Origin: Hypoxylon rubiginosum
Taxonomy: Eukaryota; Ascomycota; Sordariomycetes; Xylariales; Hypoxylaceae
Assembly: GCA_902806565.1 (NCBI GenBank)
Contig: CADCXA010000025.1
Coordinates: 1,612,001 to 1,676,000 of the forward strand
Reading direction: 5' to 3'
Length of the DNA stretch: 64,000 bases
The notes under the pieces are model-generated. The model searched no databases and was not told the origin of the DNA. It worked only from the letters and a program-made list of their open reading frames with translations. Shown one piece after another: positions 10,893 through 20,763 of this stretch (its first letter is position 1; each line of letters starts with the position of its first letter). Both the position numbers and the translations under genes were made by a program.

Positions 10893-13613
10893 TCACCATT
10901 GTGGGTCTGGTGTTACGTGGTTGTTTGCTCCTTTGTTGGCACCGCCGAAATCCGCATATCCGTCGTCGGTTTCGAAGGCGCCTCCGGAATCCTGCGCCAC
11001 ATCAGGGTGCTGCCAATATTCTCCTGAGCCGCCATTACCAAAACCATCATTGCTTTTGCTATAATCGCCCCAGTCATCGACAGTACCAGATGTCGATTTG
11101 TCAGGGGAACCACTGTTGGAACCGCTGTTGTTAGAACCGCTCCAGTTCCCGCCCACGTTGTCCGGGCTCGCGCGAGGAGGCCGCTCGGTATAGGAGAATT
11201 CCGACTTGGTTGGACTCCCAACCCAGCCGCCAGGTATGGGTTTTTCAGTTGAGTTAGCATTAGCATGTTGGTGAGAGTCTCCATTAGACTTCTTTCCATT
11301 GGACTTCTTTCCGTTAGACTTCTTTTCTTTATGCTTCTCCTCGTTGGTCTTCTTTTCGTCGTCAACGCTGCCCGTACTACCGTCATTCCCACCCAAGACG
11401 TTGTTGGGACCGTCGCTACCAGCCTGTGTACCAGCCTGTTCGGAAGCATCAGCACTGCCTCCGACTGAGTCTGGAGCGTCAGTGTTACCTCCAGAGTTGC
11501 CGCCTCCATTCCAATCTGAAGTCCCATCGTTGCCTTTGGACAACCCGGCGCCGTTGCTCTCAGCCTGCGTGTCACTACCGGTAGGGGTATTATTATTGTC
11601 GCCCCAAAAGTCATCTTGGGTAGCAGCGTTCTCCGCGATTTCCTCGTTATTAGGACCCCAAAGGTTGAGATCTGCGTCGGCGGGAGTGTCGTTTTCTTGG
11701 AGTACCGGGCTGGGTTCTTTGCTCCCGCTCTTGTCACTCTGGCTCCAACGTTCGTTTCTCGATTTTGCTGCAGCCTCATCCTTTGCCATAGCCTCATCAA
11801 GAAAACTGCCTACGGTACTATAAGATTTGCCTTTGTCAGGACTCCTCTTTTTGCTACCATTTTTCCTTCCTTCCTTCTTGCTTCTGCCATTCTTCTCATC
11901 TTTAGATGCTGAGCCCGTCGGCGAGCCGTGGGCACTCTGAATGTCCCCGGGCTTACTTCCATTTCCATTGCTACCTTGCGCTTTCTCAGGACTAGTAACC
12001 TCGATACTCGGAAGAACATTCGATTCTTCATCGATGTTCTTTTGAGTCTTCTTAGAGGATTCAGACGTAGGAGAGCTTTGTCGCTTGGCTGATTCTTGTT
12101 GCTTTCGGTCAGAACCGGCTGCAGGGCTGGGGCTTTGAGACTTATCAGGGCTCTGTCCGATGGTGACACTGCTATACCCTTGTAACCACTGATCTTTCCC
12201 GGGCGCACCAGAAGTATTCGTCGAAGGCGGTGCTTGTGGGGATGCAGAGTATCCAGATACAGGCTGTGTGGACGGAGTGCCATATTGTCCAGGGGCGCCT
12301 GCAAACCCATTGTACCACGGATTCTGGGTTGGATGTGGTGTTCCAACGGGCAAGGGCAAGCTCTGATTGCCATAGACCCGGTTGGGATACAACGTTCCAT
12401 AAGGGTTGCCGTAAACAGGTCCATGGTATACACGCATAATCCCGTTTACATTGTCGAAGAAAGCATTCGGTCGAGGATCATCTTGTACCTCGACAGCATG
12501 CTCGACCTGTAGCACATGAGGGCGAGGTCGCATGAGGAAGTTGGCTTGGCGTATCTCGGGCGGTGGATTCTGTAACGGGAGTGATTTGGACTTGACCTTG
12601 ACCTTGACTTCGGGCCGCTTCCGTCGGGCCTGCTTGAGAAAAGTCATGGTTTCTTGGACAGAGAGCGGCTTGTTTCCACGGGATGAACTTTTTCTCTTGG
12701 GGTTCTCTTCGTCCGAATTGCTTTGGTCGTCTTGACTCTCCTGCTGTACTTTCTTCCCTTTCTTACTCTCTTGACCATTCGGGCTACTTTGCTTGTCTTT
12801 CTTGGCCTGCTCGCCCTGTTTGCCCTTGCCCTTCTTCTTTCCCGTATCTTTTGGCGCCTCCTTTTCCGACTCGGCCCCGGTATCAGCACCAGTCGTTTCC
12901 GCTTCGGTCGTTTCCGCTTCGGTCGTTTGAGCTTCGGTCGTATCTCCTTCGGATGTCGCGCCCTCGGTGTTAGTCCCAGTATCAACTCCAGTCTCTGGAC
13001 CTGTCTCGGCATCCGTAGCGTCGGTCGTCTCAGCCTCGCTCTCGGATTTCGCCTTGACTTTCTTGGCTTGCGGCTTGCCCTTCTGTTTACTACTGTTTCC
13101 TTTAGACTTGAGTGCTTCTTCTTCTTTGGCTTTCTTTGCCTTGTGCTTGGCATGCACAGAAGCAGGACTGCCTTCGTCCTCGTCCGCCGAGGAGTCGGTC
13201 TGGTGTTTCTTACTCCTTGCTTTAGCTTGCTTCGACTTCTTAAGTTTTCTTCGTGCCGAGATGCAATTGGTACAAGGACAATCCATGATCAGGTCGTCGT
13301 CCGTAGCTGATTCATCCGGGCTGGTTTCGGGTTCTGAACTGACTTGCGAATCCGAGTCGAGTGGAAGCTGGGCAATGGTCTGCTCAACTTCTGCATTTTG
13401 GACACTCTCTTTGAAGTGTACTCTCTTGCTTCCGGTGGCTCGTTTAGTTCGTCTTGATCGACCAGTTCTCGGATAAGTGAGCTTTAAGGTGTCCTGTTCT
13501 GAATCGTCGTCGGTCTCCAGTGCCACGGAGAAAACGGGGCGAGGTTTCTTGGGCGCTTTATTGCGAACTACATTCCGCCCTACCATCCACTCGCAAAAGG
13601 AGTTAGGAGGCAT
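10893..13613 (-). CDS. Large intrinsically disordered protein with WG/GW motifs, function unknown
   Basis: Single open reading frame of 906 aa from the ATG at 13613 (MPPNSFCEWMVGRNVV); the frame extends ten codons further upstream only with a GTG. I do not recognise the family. In order: a basic N-terminus with KRVHFKES (about 63-70), a small Cys cluster DCPCTNC (about 111-117) followed by a Lys/Arg-rich patch likely to serve as nuclear signal, Thr/Glu repeats (TTEAETTEAETT, about 225-245), Lys/Ser/Gln-rich stretches, a Pro/Tyr/Gly segment (about 395-475), then a Ser/Asn/Gly/Asp-rich C-terminal third. That third carries spaced tryptophans: LWGPN (652), FWGDN (670), DWNGG (701), GGWVG (797), NWSGS (824), DWGDY (848), EYWQH (867) and a terminal W. 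A KKSNG triplet repeat lies near 765-778. No enzymatic domain is visible. The unbroken frame over 2.7 kb is strong evidence that it is real. Confidence 0.85.
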   Translation of the reverse strand: MPPNSFCEWMVGRNVVRNKAPKKPRPVFSVALETDDDSEQDTLKLTYPRTGRSRRTKRATGSKRVHFKESVQNAEVEQTIAQLPLDSDSQVSSEPETSPDESATDDDLIMDCPCTNCISARRKLKKSKQAKARSKKHQTDSSADEDEGSPASVHAKHKAKKAKEEEALKSKGNSSKQKGKPQAKKVKAKSESEAETTDATDAETGPETGVDTGTNTEGATSEGDTTEAQTTEAETTEAETTGADTGAESEKEAPKDTGKKKGKGKQGEQAKKDKQSSPNGQESKKGKKVQQESQDDQSNSDEENPKRKSSSRGNKPLSVQETMTFLKQARRKRPEVKVKVKSKSLPLQNPPPEIRQANFLMRPRPHVLQVEHAVEVQDDPRPNAFFDNVNGIMRVYHGPVYGNPYGTLYPNRVYGNQSLPLPVGTPHPTQNPWYNGFAGAPGQYGTPSTQPVSGYSASPQAPPSTNTSGAPGKDQWLQGYSSVTIGQSPDKSQSPSPAAGSDRKQQESAKRQSSPTSESSKKTQKNIDEESNVLPSIEVTSPEKAQGSNGNGSKPGDIQSAHGSPTGSASKDEKNGRSKKEGRKNGSKKRSPDKGKSYSTVGSFLDEAMAKDEAAAKSRNERWSQSDKSGSKEPSPVLQENDTPADADLNLWGPNNEEIAENAATQDDFWGDNNNTPTGSDTQAESNGAGLSKGNDGTSDWNGGGNSGGNTDAPDSVGGSADASEQAGTQAGSDGPNNVLGGNDGSTGSVDDEKKTNEEKHKEKKSNGKKSNGKKSNGDSHQHANANSTEKPIPGGWVGSPTKSEFSYTERPPRASPDNVGGNWSGSNNSGSNSGSPDKSTSGTVDDWGDYSKSNDGFGNGGSGEYWQHPDVAQDSGGAFETDDGYADFGGANKGANNHVTPDPQW

Positions 13614-14312
13614 GGTGCTGAACCTCTGGTGCTTGTATCGCACGAATTAGACCTGGGTGTGACATTTATGGTGTAGGTTTATTGAAATGAGGCAGAGTAT
13701 GCACCAGATCGACACCAAAGGGTTGACGACGAATAAGATTGACCACTGAACAGTGGGCAGGTAGGGGAAGTAGGGGAATCTTGAACTAAAGTATGAAAGT
13801 GAATAAATTCTCAGAATCGATGCGAGTAGGAAGAGGGTCGGAAGAATTCCGAAGTTGGTCAGAGAGGTGTTAGGCAGTCGGGTATTTGAAGTTGTTTGTC
13901 GGAAGATCAAGTGGAATAATCTACCCGCACAATTTAGTATTCAGTAACGAGAATATCGTTGAACAACAACTAGAGTAGGAGGTAAAGAGCAGTGGTTTAG
14001 TAAAGTAAGGCACGAGGCAATTGAAATGGCACGTTAGGCAGGTGACTAAATATTGTTAAGAGGGGTCTCGGTTTCCCAGGTAGCTAAAGAGATGAGAGAT
14101 GTACTTCTCTTTTTATGACGTCCGGCTCCTTCCTATTTCTAATATCCACGGTAACCATTGCCTTCTCTTGATATTTTCCGTGGATATTTCAACAATCGGT
14201 CTGATATTTACCAGATGAACCAGTAGAACGTACCTAGGTAACGTACCTACACATATGTACATATATGTAGGTATGCACAGTACTAGGCAGCTTTATTCAG
14301 ATCATAGCCAAA
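13614..14312. other. Spacer upstream of the disordered-protein gene
   Basis: Promoter and leader of the minus-strand gene at 10893-13613 and the 3' end of the CoaE gene. Contains TACCTAGGTA at 14231-14240 next to a second ACGTACCTAC copy. No gene seen. Confidence 0.55.
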
Positions 14313-15137
14313 TCATAACCTCGACTTTTCGTTCAACTCCATCTCCCTCCACCTCTTGTTGATGTTGATATTCTGCCAGTACACCCATACTCCAGCGGCC
14401 ACCCCTATCGGAGGGCAGACGAGGCACATCCAATTCCACCACGGAGGGCTTCCTCTCCTCATTTCTTTGAGTGCCGCGTCTACGTTGGCTCGCAGCTCCG
14501 CTTTCGTCCCATCGTTCCACACAACTATCCCCTTTCCCTTGCCTCTTGCTTCACATCTCTTCGCCTTCAATCTCACATCCGTCTGACTTCGAACACGATT
14601 CTGCGCGTCCTCTCGAGTCAAGTGAGGGTCGCGCGCCCTCAACCTCTTCATCTGCACTTCCGGATCCTTGACAGCCACCACCATGACCACACCGGATAGC
14701 TTATCCCAACCGCTCTCGAATAGTAGAGGGATGTCCAGGACGACAGCCCAGCAGCCTTTCGCATAGTATCGTAGAATGGCCTTATAGACCTCCCTTCTCA
14801 CAGCTGGATGCACGATGCCGTTGAGGACATTCCGGTCCTTCTTCCGCTCTTCACTGTCGCCAAAAACACGCCTGCCCAGAGCTAGTCGGTTCAGGGGTCT
14901 GCCTTTGCCATCCACACCGTTGGCTGGCATTTTGTCCGTAACAGGAACTAGTAAGTCTGATGTGGTAGGGCCAAAGTATTTCACGATAGCATTGTAGCCA
15001 CTCGTTCCAGGTTCCACAACCTTGCGTGCCAGAATATCAGCGTCGATGATTGGCAGTGAGTGAGGTGCCGATGAGAGGATGGTAGATACGGTTGACTTGC
15101 CCGTAGCTATAGAGCCAGTCAAGCCTATGAATAACAT
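14313..15137 (-). CDS. CAB5: Dephospho-CoA kinase with C-terminal membrane segment
   Basis: Last step of CoA synthesis: ATP-dependent 3' phosphorylation of dephospho-CoA. Intronless, 274 aa from the ATG at 15137 (MLFIGLTGSIATGKST). Upstream in-frame codons reach only a TTG, and the P-loop sits at the usual distance from this Met. Seen: Walker A GSIATGKST (8-16), IDADILARKVVEPG (31-44) for substrate binding, a lid region around LNRLALGRRVF (82-92), HPAVRREV (110-117), and DIPLLFESGW (135-144). Beyond the normal CoaE end the chain continues into a hydrophobic helix (about 235-255, CLVCPPIGVAAGVWVYW) and a short basic tail. This suggests an anchored kinase, consistent with ER or lipid-droplet placement in yeast (family knowledge; location here is inferred). 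Confidence 0.95.
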   Translation of the reverse strand: MLFIGLTGSIATGKSTVSTILSSAPHSLPIIDADILARKVVEPGTSGYNAIVKYFGPTTSDLLVPVTDKMPANGVDGKGRPLNRLALGRRVFGDSEERKKDRNVLNGIVHPAVRREVYKAILRYYAKGCWAVVLDIPLLFESGWDKLSGVVMVVAVKDPEVQMKRLRARDPHLTREDAQNRVRSQTDVRLKAKRCEARGKGKGIVVWNDGTKAELRANVDAALKEMRRGSPPWWNWMCLVCPPIGVAAGVWVYWQNININKRWREMELNEKSRL

Positions 15138-15984
15138 GATTGGAATATATGTTCTGGTGTTCAGATAAGAGTGTAGCTTTGGTGGATGAGGTTGGTGTTT
15201 GTGGTGTGGTGTGGTGTTCGTTGGTGATCGGACAAGGGACAAGGCTTTTGACTGGGCTGTTGGGGGGATCTCCAAATTAGCCGCATCATGTCGCGTGATC
15301 TAAGTTGAGCATGTACGCTATACCTAATTAGCGTTAGCGTGCGGCAGTCGACATGTACTTATTTGAGAACATCGTTGGGAAGGAGGGGTTTTGATGAGTC
15401 TCAGAGCTTCAAGCACATAAGCGTATCTAATGCATACGGATAGGATTTAAGTCTTACGTTCTTCTTCTAAAAACACTCAGGGGATTTGGACAATTCACTA
15501 TTAACTTGAATTGCTACTATACGTTAACCGAAGCATGTTAACTACTAGGCTTACCCTGCTATCAAGGTACCCTAACGCCTCGTAACAATACATAAGGCTT
15601 TATCTAAGAAGGGAATGCACTTAAAGAATCAGTCCCCAACCCGAGCTCTAAATATATATGTAGGTTTCCTTTGACACGAACAGTATAGTTCTAGAATCAT
15701 GATGGACCATTTTAATGCAGGTTTGTTAACCTGTCAGCCTGTGATACTCGGCAAGGTCCCTGCAGGCCCAGGCTCAGGCCCCGCTAGATTGTTAGATTGC
15801 GGGGGAGGGGCAATCTCTTCAGGTGAGGGGCATATTTTTTACGACGCCTATCAGAAAAAGAAAATTTTAGTAGTATAGGCCCTCCGTCACAAAAGTTAAA
15901 AGACTACCTCCTACCTAGGTAGCTGATAGAGCACATCGAAGCTACGGCTAGTTGAACTTCTCCAGTAACTTGGGAGCTTTAGCC
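15138..15984. other. Divergent promoter region of CoaE and ADE5,7
   Basis: Shared 847-bp spacer between head-to-head biosynthetic genes. Contains TACCTAGGTA at 15912-15921 and a TGAGTC half-match to a Gcn4/CPC1 site at 15395-15400 (weak). No uATG lies in the 84 bases before the ADE5,7 start. Confidence 0.55.
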
Positions 15985-17703
15985 ATGGGAGTAGAATTCC
16001 CGCTTCGTGTCTTGCTCATTGGCAATGGGGGGAGAGAACACGCAATCGCGTGGAAGCTCAGCCAGTCCCCCCTGGTAGAGTCAATTATAGCAGTCCCCGG
16101 AAACGGGGGCACGGCGATTTGCCCCAAAGTCACCAACAACACGTCCGTGTCAGCAGAAGACTTCCCGGCCCTGCTCGAACTCGCCCGAAAGAACAATGTC
16201 AACTACGTCGTCCCCGGCCCGGAAGCCCCTCTCGTCGCCGGCGCTGTCGACTTCTTCGAGAATGCGGGTATTAAGAGCTTCGGCCCGTCTAAGAAGGCGG
16301 CGCAGATGGAGGGCAGCAAGACCTTCTCCAAGGACTTTATGAAGAAGCACAACATCCCCACGGCGGCTTATGAGAACTTTTCCGACTACGACAAGGCGCG
16401 GGAGTACCTCGATCGAGTGCAACATGACGTAGTAATCAAGGCGAGCGGCTTGGCGGCTGGCAAGGGTGTTATCATACCCACGTCGAAAGAGGAAGCGCAT
16501 AAGGCACTCGAGGATATTATGCAGAACAAGGAGTTCGGGTCTGCAGGAGATGAGGTTGTCATCGAGGAGTTCCTGACGGGCGACGAGCTGAGCATATTGA
16601 CTTTCAGTGACGGGTACACGATAAAGTCGCTACCTCCTGCGCAAGACCACAAGAGGATAGGGGAAGGAGACACAGGCTTGAACACTGGGGGTATGGGTTG
16701 TTATGCGCCGACCAACATCGCTACTCCGGACCTCGTGGCGCAAATCGATCGAGACATCATCCAGCCCACAATTGACGGCATGCGCAAAGATAGGATGCCG
16801 TTTGTCGGTGTTCTATTTACCGGGCTCATGATCACCTCAACTGGTCCGAAGGTCCTTGAGTACAACGTCCGATTCGGAGATCCGGAGACGCAAACGGTCT
16901 TGCCATTATTATCGCAGGACACGGATTTGGCTAAGATAATGGTTGCATGTTCGGAACGTTATCTAGACAGTGTCCTAATAAAGGTCGAGTCCAATTACAG
17001 TGCAACTGTCGTTGTTGCCGCAGGCGGCTATCCTGAGTCCTACGCCAAGGGCGACGAAATGAATGTGCAGACTCCTCCAGAAGGCATCAACATATTCCAC
17101 GCCGGTACAAAACTGGTGGATAGCAAATTGGTGACAGCGGGTGGCCGAGTAATAGCTGCCAGTGCTACCGCGGCACAGAGTCTTCGAGCCGCCGTGGATA
17201 AGGCTTACGAAGGGGTGAAGCTTATCCAGTTTAACAAGATGTACTACCGCAGGGATATTGCGCACCGCGCCTTCAAGCCGACGCCCGACACCAAGGAAGC
17301 TCTCACCTACGCGCAAGCGGGCGTGAGCATCGAAGCCGGAAACCAGCTCGTCGAGCGGATCCGGACCGCGGTAAGGTCAACGAAGCGCGCCGGCGCCGAC
17401 GCGGAGATTGGCGGGTTTGGAGGCGAGGTCGACCTCTCCAAGGCCGGGTTCTCGAGCGACGCGCCCATCATGGTCGGCGCCATCGACGGCGTGGGCACGA
17501 AGCTCATGATCGCGCAGGCGATGCGGGACCACACGACGGTCGGCATCGACCTCGTGGCCATGAACGTCAACGACCTCGTCGTCCAGGGCGCCGAGCCCGT
17601 CATGTTCCTTGACTACTTCGGCTGCAGCAAGCTGAACCCCGAGGCGGCCGCGGCCTTCGTCGAGAGCGTCGCCGCCGGCTGCCGCGACGCCGGCTGCGCC
17701 CTC

Positions 17704-17735
<32 letters not shown>

Positions 17736-18354
17736 GTACAAGGAGGACGACTACGACGCCGCCGGCGCCGCCATCGGCGTCATGCGCCCGCGGGACCGCC
17801 TGCCGCGCCACGGCGCCATGGGCCCCGGCGACGTGCTCCTGGGCCTCGCCTCGTCCGGCGTCCATTCCAACGGCTTCTCCCTCGTGCGCCGCATCCTCGC
17901 CCGCGAGAAGCTCGACTACGCCTCCCCCGCGCCCTGGGACCCCTCCCGTACCGCCGGCGCCGCCCTCCTGACGCCCACGCGCATCTACGTCCGGTCCGTC
18001 CTGTCGGCGCTGCCGCGCCTCAAGGGCCTCGCCCACATCACCGGCGGCGGCCTGACCGAGAACATGCCGCGCATGCTGCCGCGCCACCTGGCCGCCGAAG
18101 TCGACGCCGCGGCGTGGAAGCCGCCGCCCGTGTTCGCGTGGCTCCGGCGCGCCGGCAACGTCGCGCCCGCCGAGATGGCGCGCACCTTCAACAACGGCGT
18201 CGGCATGGTCGCCGTCGTCGGCGCCGCGGACGCCGAGGCTGCTAAGCGGCAGCTCGAGGCCGCCGGCGAGACCGTGTACACCATCGGCAAGCTGGTGGCC
18301 AGGGCGGACGGGGCCGCCGGGTGCGTGCTAAGGAACTTGGAATCGTGGAATTAG
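15985..18354 (+). CDS. ADE5,7: Bifunctional purine enzyme: GAR synthetase (PurD) - AIR synthetase (PurM)
   Basis: Steps 2 and 5 of de novo purine synthesis, cytosolic. Intronless, 789 aa. I take the ATG at 15985 (AGCCATGG context, MGVEFPLRVLLIGNGGREH) because the eleven codons further upstream begin only with TTG. The N-terminal GARS half (about 1-430) shows VLLIGNGGREHAIAWKL, an ATP-grasp core with KASGLAAGKGV and NTGGMGCYAPT, and FGDPETQ. The C-terminal AIRS half (about 440-785) shows GVGTKL, LDYFGCSKL, GGETAEMPGMY and ITGGGLTENMPRMLP. No GART transformylase domain follows, as usual in fungi. Codon use changes sharply along the gene: third positions are mixed in GARS but almost entirely G/C in AIRS. 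Divergent from CoaE. Confidence 0.97.
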
Positions 18355-18783
18355 GGGTAGATATATAAAAAGGGGGAAAAGGGGGTAAGTACTAAGTGGC
18401 AGTTGAAAAAAAAAATAACAGTAGACATCTTTTTCTGTTGCTGCCATTTTCATAGGTACCAGATTTTTGCAAATAGCTTTGATTCAGTTATATCTGCATG
18501 TATAGCCAGCTAGCCGCATAACATAGCATGGCATGTGCCGCGAGGGCAGTAGTAAAAAAAAGAAAAATATAGGTATACAACGATGTTTGTATGTAATATA
18601 TCGAACATGAGAGTCCCTTGTCCGCGCTAAACTGTGAGCGACTCGAAAAGCATGATGCAATTCCCGTGTAAAACGCCAATATGAGTTCCAATAAGAGTGT
18701 ATGTATATGTATCCCAATCTAGTCCAAACTGAAGCAAAGCAAGTTAACGCCCGTGAAACGAGGTCGACGGTAGTAGAGCCGAC
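18355..18783. other. Convergent 3' spacer ADE5,7 / ATG15
   Basis: AT-rich 3' UTRs of two converging genes, with a poly-A tract at about 18405-18417. Nothing else seen. Confidence 0.6.
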
Positions 18784-20763
18784 CTATATCTCGTCATTTG
18801 CCCATATAGCAGCAGCGGCATCCGAGTCGTCCTCACCGTTTCCCCACTCTCTACACATCCCAACCCAATTCCGATGCACACAATGAGTTCTTGGTGCATC
18901 CGTTGGCTTTGGTGCTGGGCTGTCTGTTGGGGTGGGCACGGATGGAGGCGAGGTAATCAAATGGGACTGCGTCTGCGGCAGTGATGTCGTGGCGCTCGTG
19001 GTGGTCGTATCTTTACAGCCCCACCAACCTGGAGTTTCACAGGTCGTCGATGACGCAGAAGTAGCAGCAGTGGTAGTAATAGAGCTGGAAGTCGTGGTGG
19101 CCGATGTTGTTGTAACCTCGTCCTTGCAACCGAACCAGCCAGGGGTTTTACATGTCGAAGTCGAGCTACTCGTGGTCGTAGTACTCGGCATTCCGCCAGT
19201 AGTTGTAGTTTCGTCAAGACAACCCCACCTAGACGTTGTTAGTTATATAAGCCTTAATAGATAAATAAATAAGTAGAGAAATGTATCTACTTACCATCCT
19301 GGAGTCTGGCAGGTCGCTGTTCGAGTGCGTGTTTTGGTCGCCGTGGAACTGCTCGAGGAAGTTGTGCTGCCCGTGCTGTTACTCTCGTACATTTTCCAAG
19401 TGGCACAGTCCCGACAGTCTGGAGTGAAACTACACACCGGGACGTCGTCGTATTTCTTGATAACGTCGTTGATGACAGATCGAATCTTGTGAGTGCCGAT
19501 ACCAACCCGCCAGCCATGGTCTGCCACCGTGTCATAGACGCATTCGTAACCCGTGTGACACGACGACTCCATCGCATAACCAGCAAAAGAACAGGAAGCA
19601 GTTGCCCCGTTGCATGTGCCAATATAGATGGGATCAGCCGTATGTCCGAAATGGTATGACCCGGTGTATTCGCGAGTTTGAGGGAAATCGGGGTCCGCAT
19701 GCGGCGGGACTGGGAGACCTAATCTTCCAGCTGCCAGTGCCTCGGGAACTGCCTCGAAAGTCACGACGGGGAGTCCATAAGTCAAACCAAGCAAAGAGCT
19801 GACCGCCCCGCCTAGCGAGTGCCCAGCAATCCAGATGTTGGACTCCGGATACAGCTCGGTGACGTTGGCGTAGAGCTCTCTAGCGGCCTGGTAATACCGA
19901 TTTTCATCGCGCAACGCCTTTTTTACACACGTGTTATTGCAGCTATAGGTGCTTGTTGCACAGTCGCAGACTTGGTGCCACGACCATTGGCCCTGCTGGG
20001 CACAACAGCAGCTGAAAAATAGATTGTCGTTGATCTTATCGTTGGTCGTGGTACCTTCTCCGTCGAAGACGGCTGGCGAGGTGCCCTTAAGACCAATAAC
20101 AATGGTAGAATTCGTCTCGTCTCCCCAAATATGACCTCTGAGTCCATCGCTCTCCCAGCCGAAGTCAGCACTTCTGTTGAACGGTTCTCCTACTTCGTCC
20201 CAGTCTGGCAAGGTGGGATTTTCCACGTAAGCATCGGAGGCTATGAAGGCCATGGTGAGAACGGTCTCTTTGTCGGTAACGTCGGGACCCGAAACGTCGT
20301 CGATAGTCCATGCTGACGGACCGCTTGCAATGACATAACCCCGCTGGCGAGCCTCGGCAACCAACGGGTCGACGGTGGTGGGCCGGCGGTCGACTAGACG
20401 TTCGATCTTTCGGGGTTGGCTCTTCGCTTTCAAGGGCATTATGCGCTCCGCATCTTCTCCATCCTCGCCGGCCAGCCATACCTCGGCATCTTGTCCAATG
20501 ATGTCTTTCTTTCGGTGCAGCCCCGGGTGTCGATACGTGCCATGGTGGAATACGTGTCGTAGCGTGAAGGTATGTTCCGCTGGCAACGGCGGCTCGGGTA
20601 AGAGTGGTGCTACTAAGGGCGTATCTGGGAACACGGCGCCCGCGTTTTGGAAACCGGCGGCGGACGGAGGAGCAGCGATGGCAAGAAACGACAACAATAA
20701 CTGAGCCGTTACTCTGCCGGCAGAGTTACAGGTCGAACCGGGTCGTTTCCGCCTTGCGCCCAT
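18784..20763 (-). CDS. ATG15: Autophagic-body lipase Atg15
   Basis: Phospholipase that lyses autophagic and multivesicular bodies inside the vacuole, reached by the MVB route. Exons are 20763-19295 and 19228-18784, with a 66-nt intron (GTAAGT, branch ACTAAC, CTAG) that splits a Trp codon. The protein is 637 aa. A signal-anchor helix lies near residues 18-37 ([20 protein letters not shown]). The class-3 lipase region has the nucleophile motif GHSLGG (314-319, Ser316) and [13 protein letters not shown] downstream for the acidic and neighbouring positions. There is a Cys-rich insert ([10 protein letters not shown] and [14 protein letters not shown]). After a Ser/Thr linker come three modules CxTPGW(W/F)GCxD separated by Thr/Ser-rich spacers, then a Cys-containing tail ending WANDEI. 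Length and tail agree with filamentous-fungal Atg15 rather than yeast. Confidence 0.96.

Noticed and set aside
12644..13476. Several 160-200 codon frames overlapping the disordered-protein gene on both strands
   Set aside because: Low-complexity shadow frames; the long 906-aa frame explains the region.
17377..18087. 236-codon antisense frame within ADE5,7
   Set aside because: Produced by the extreme GC3 of the AIRS half, which removes stop codons from the opposite strand.
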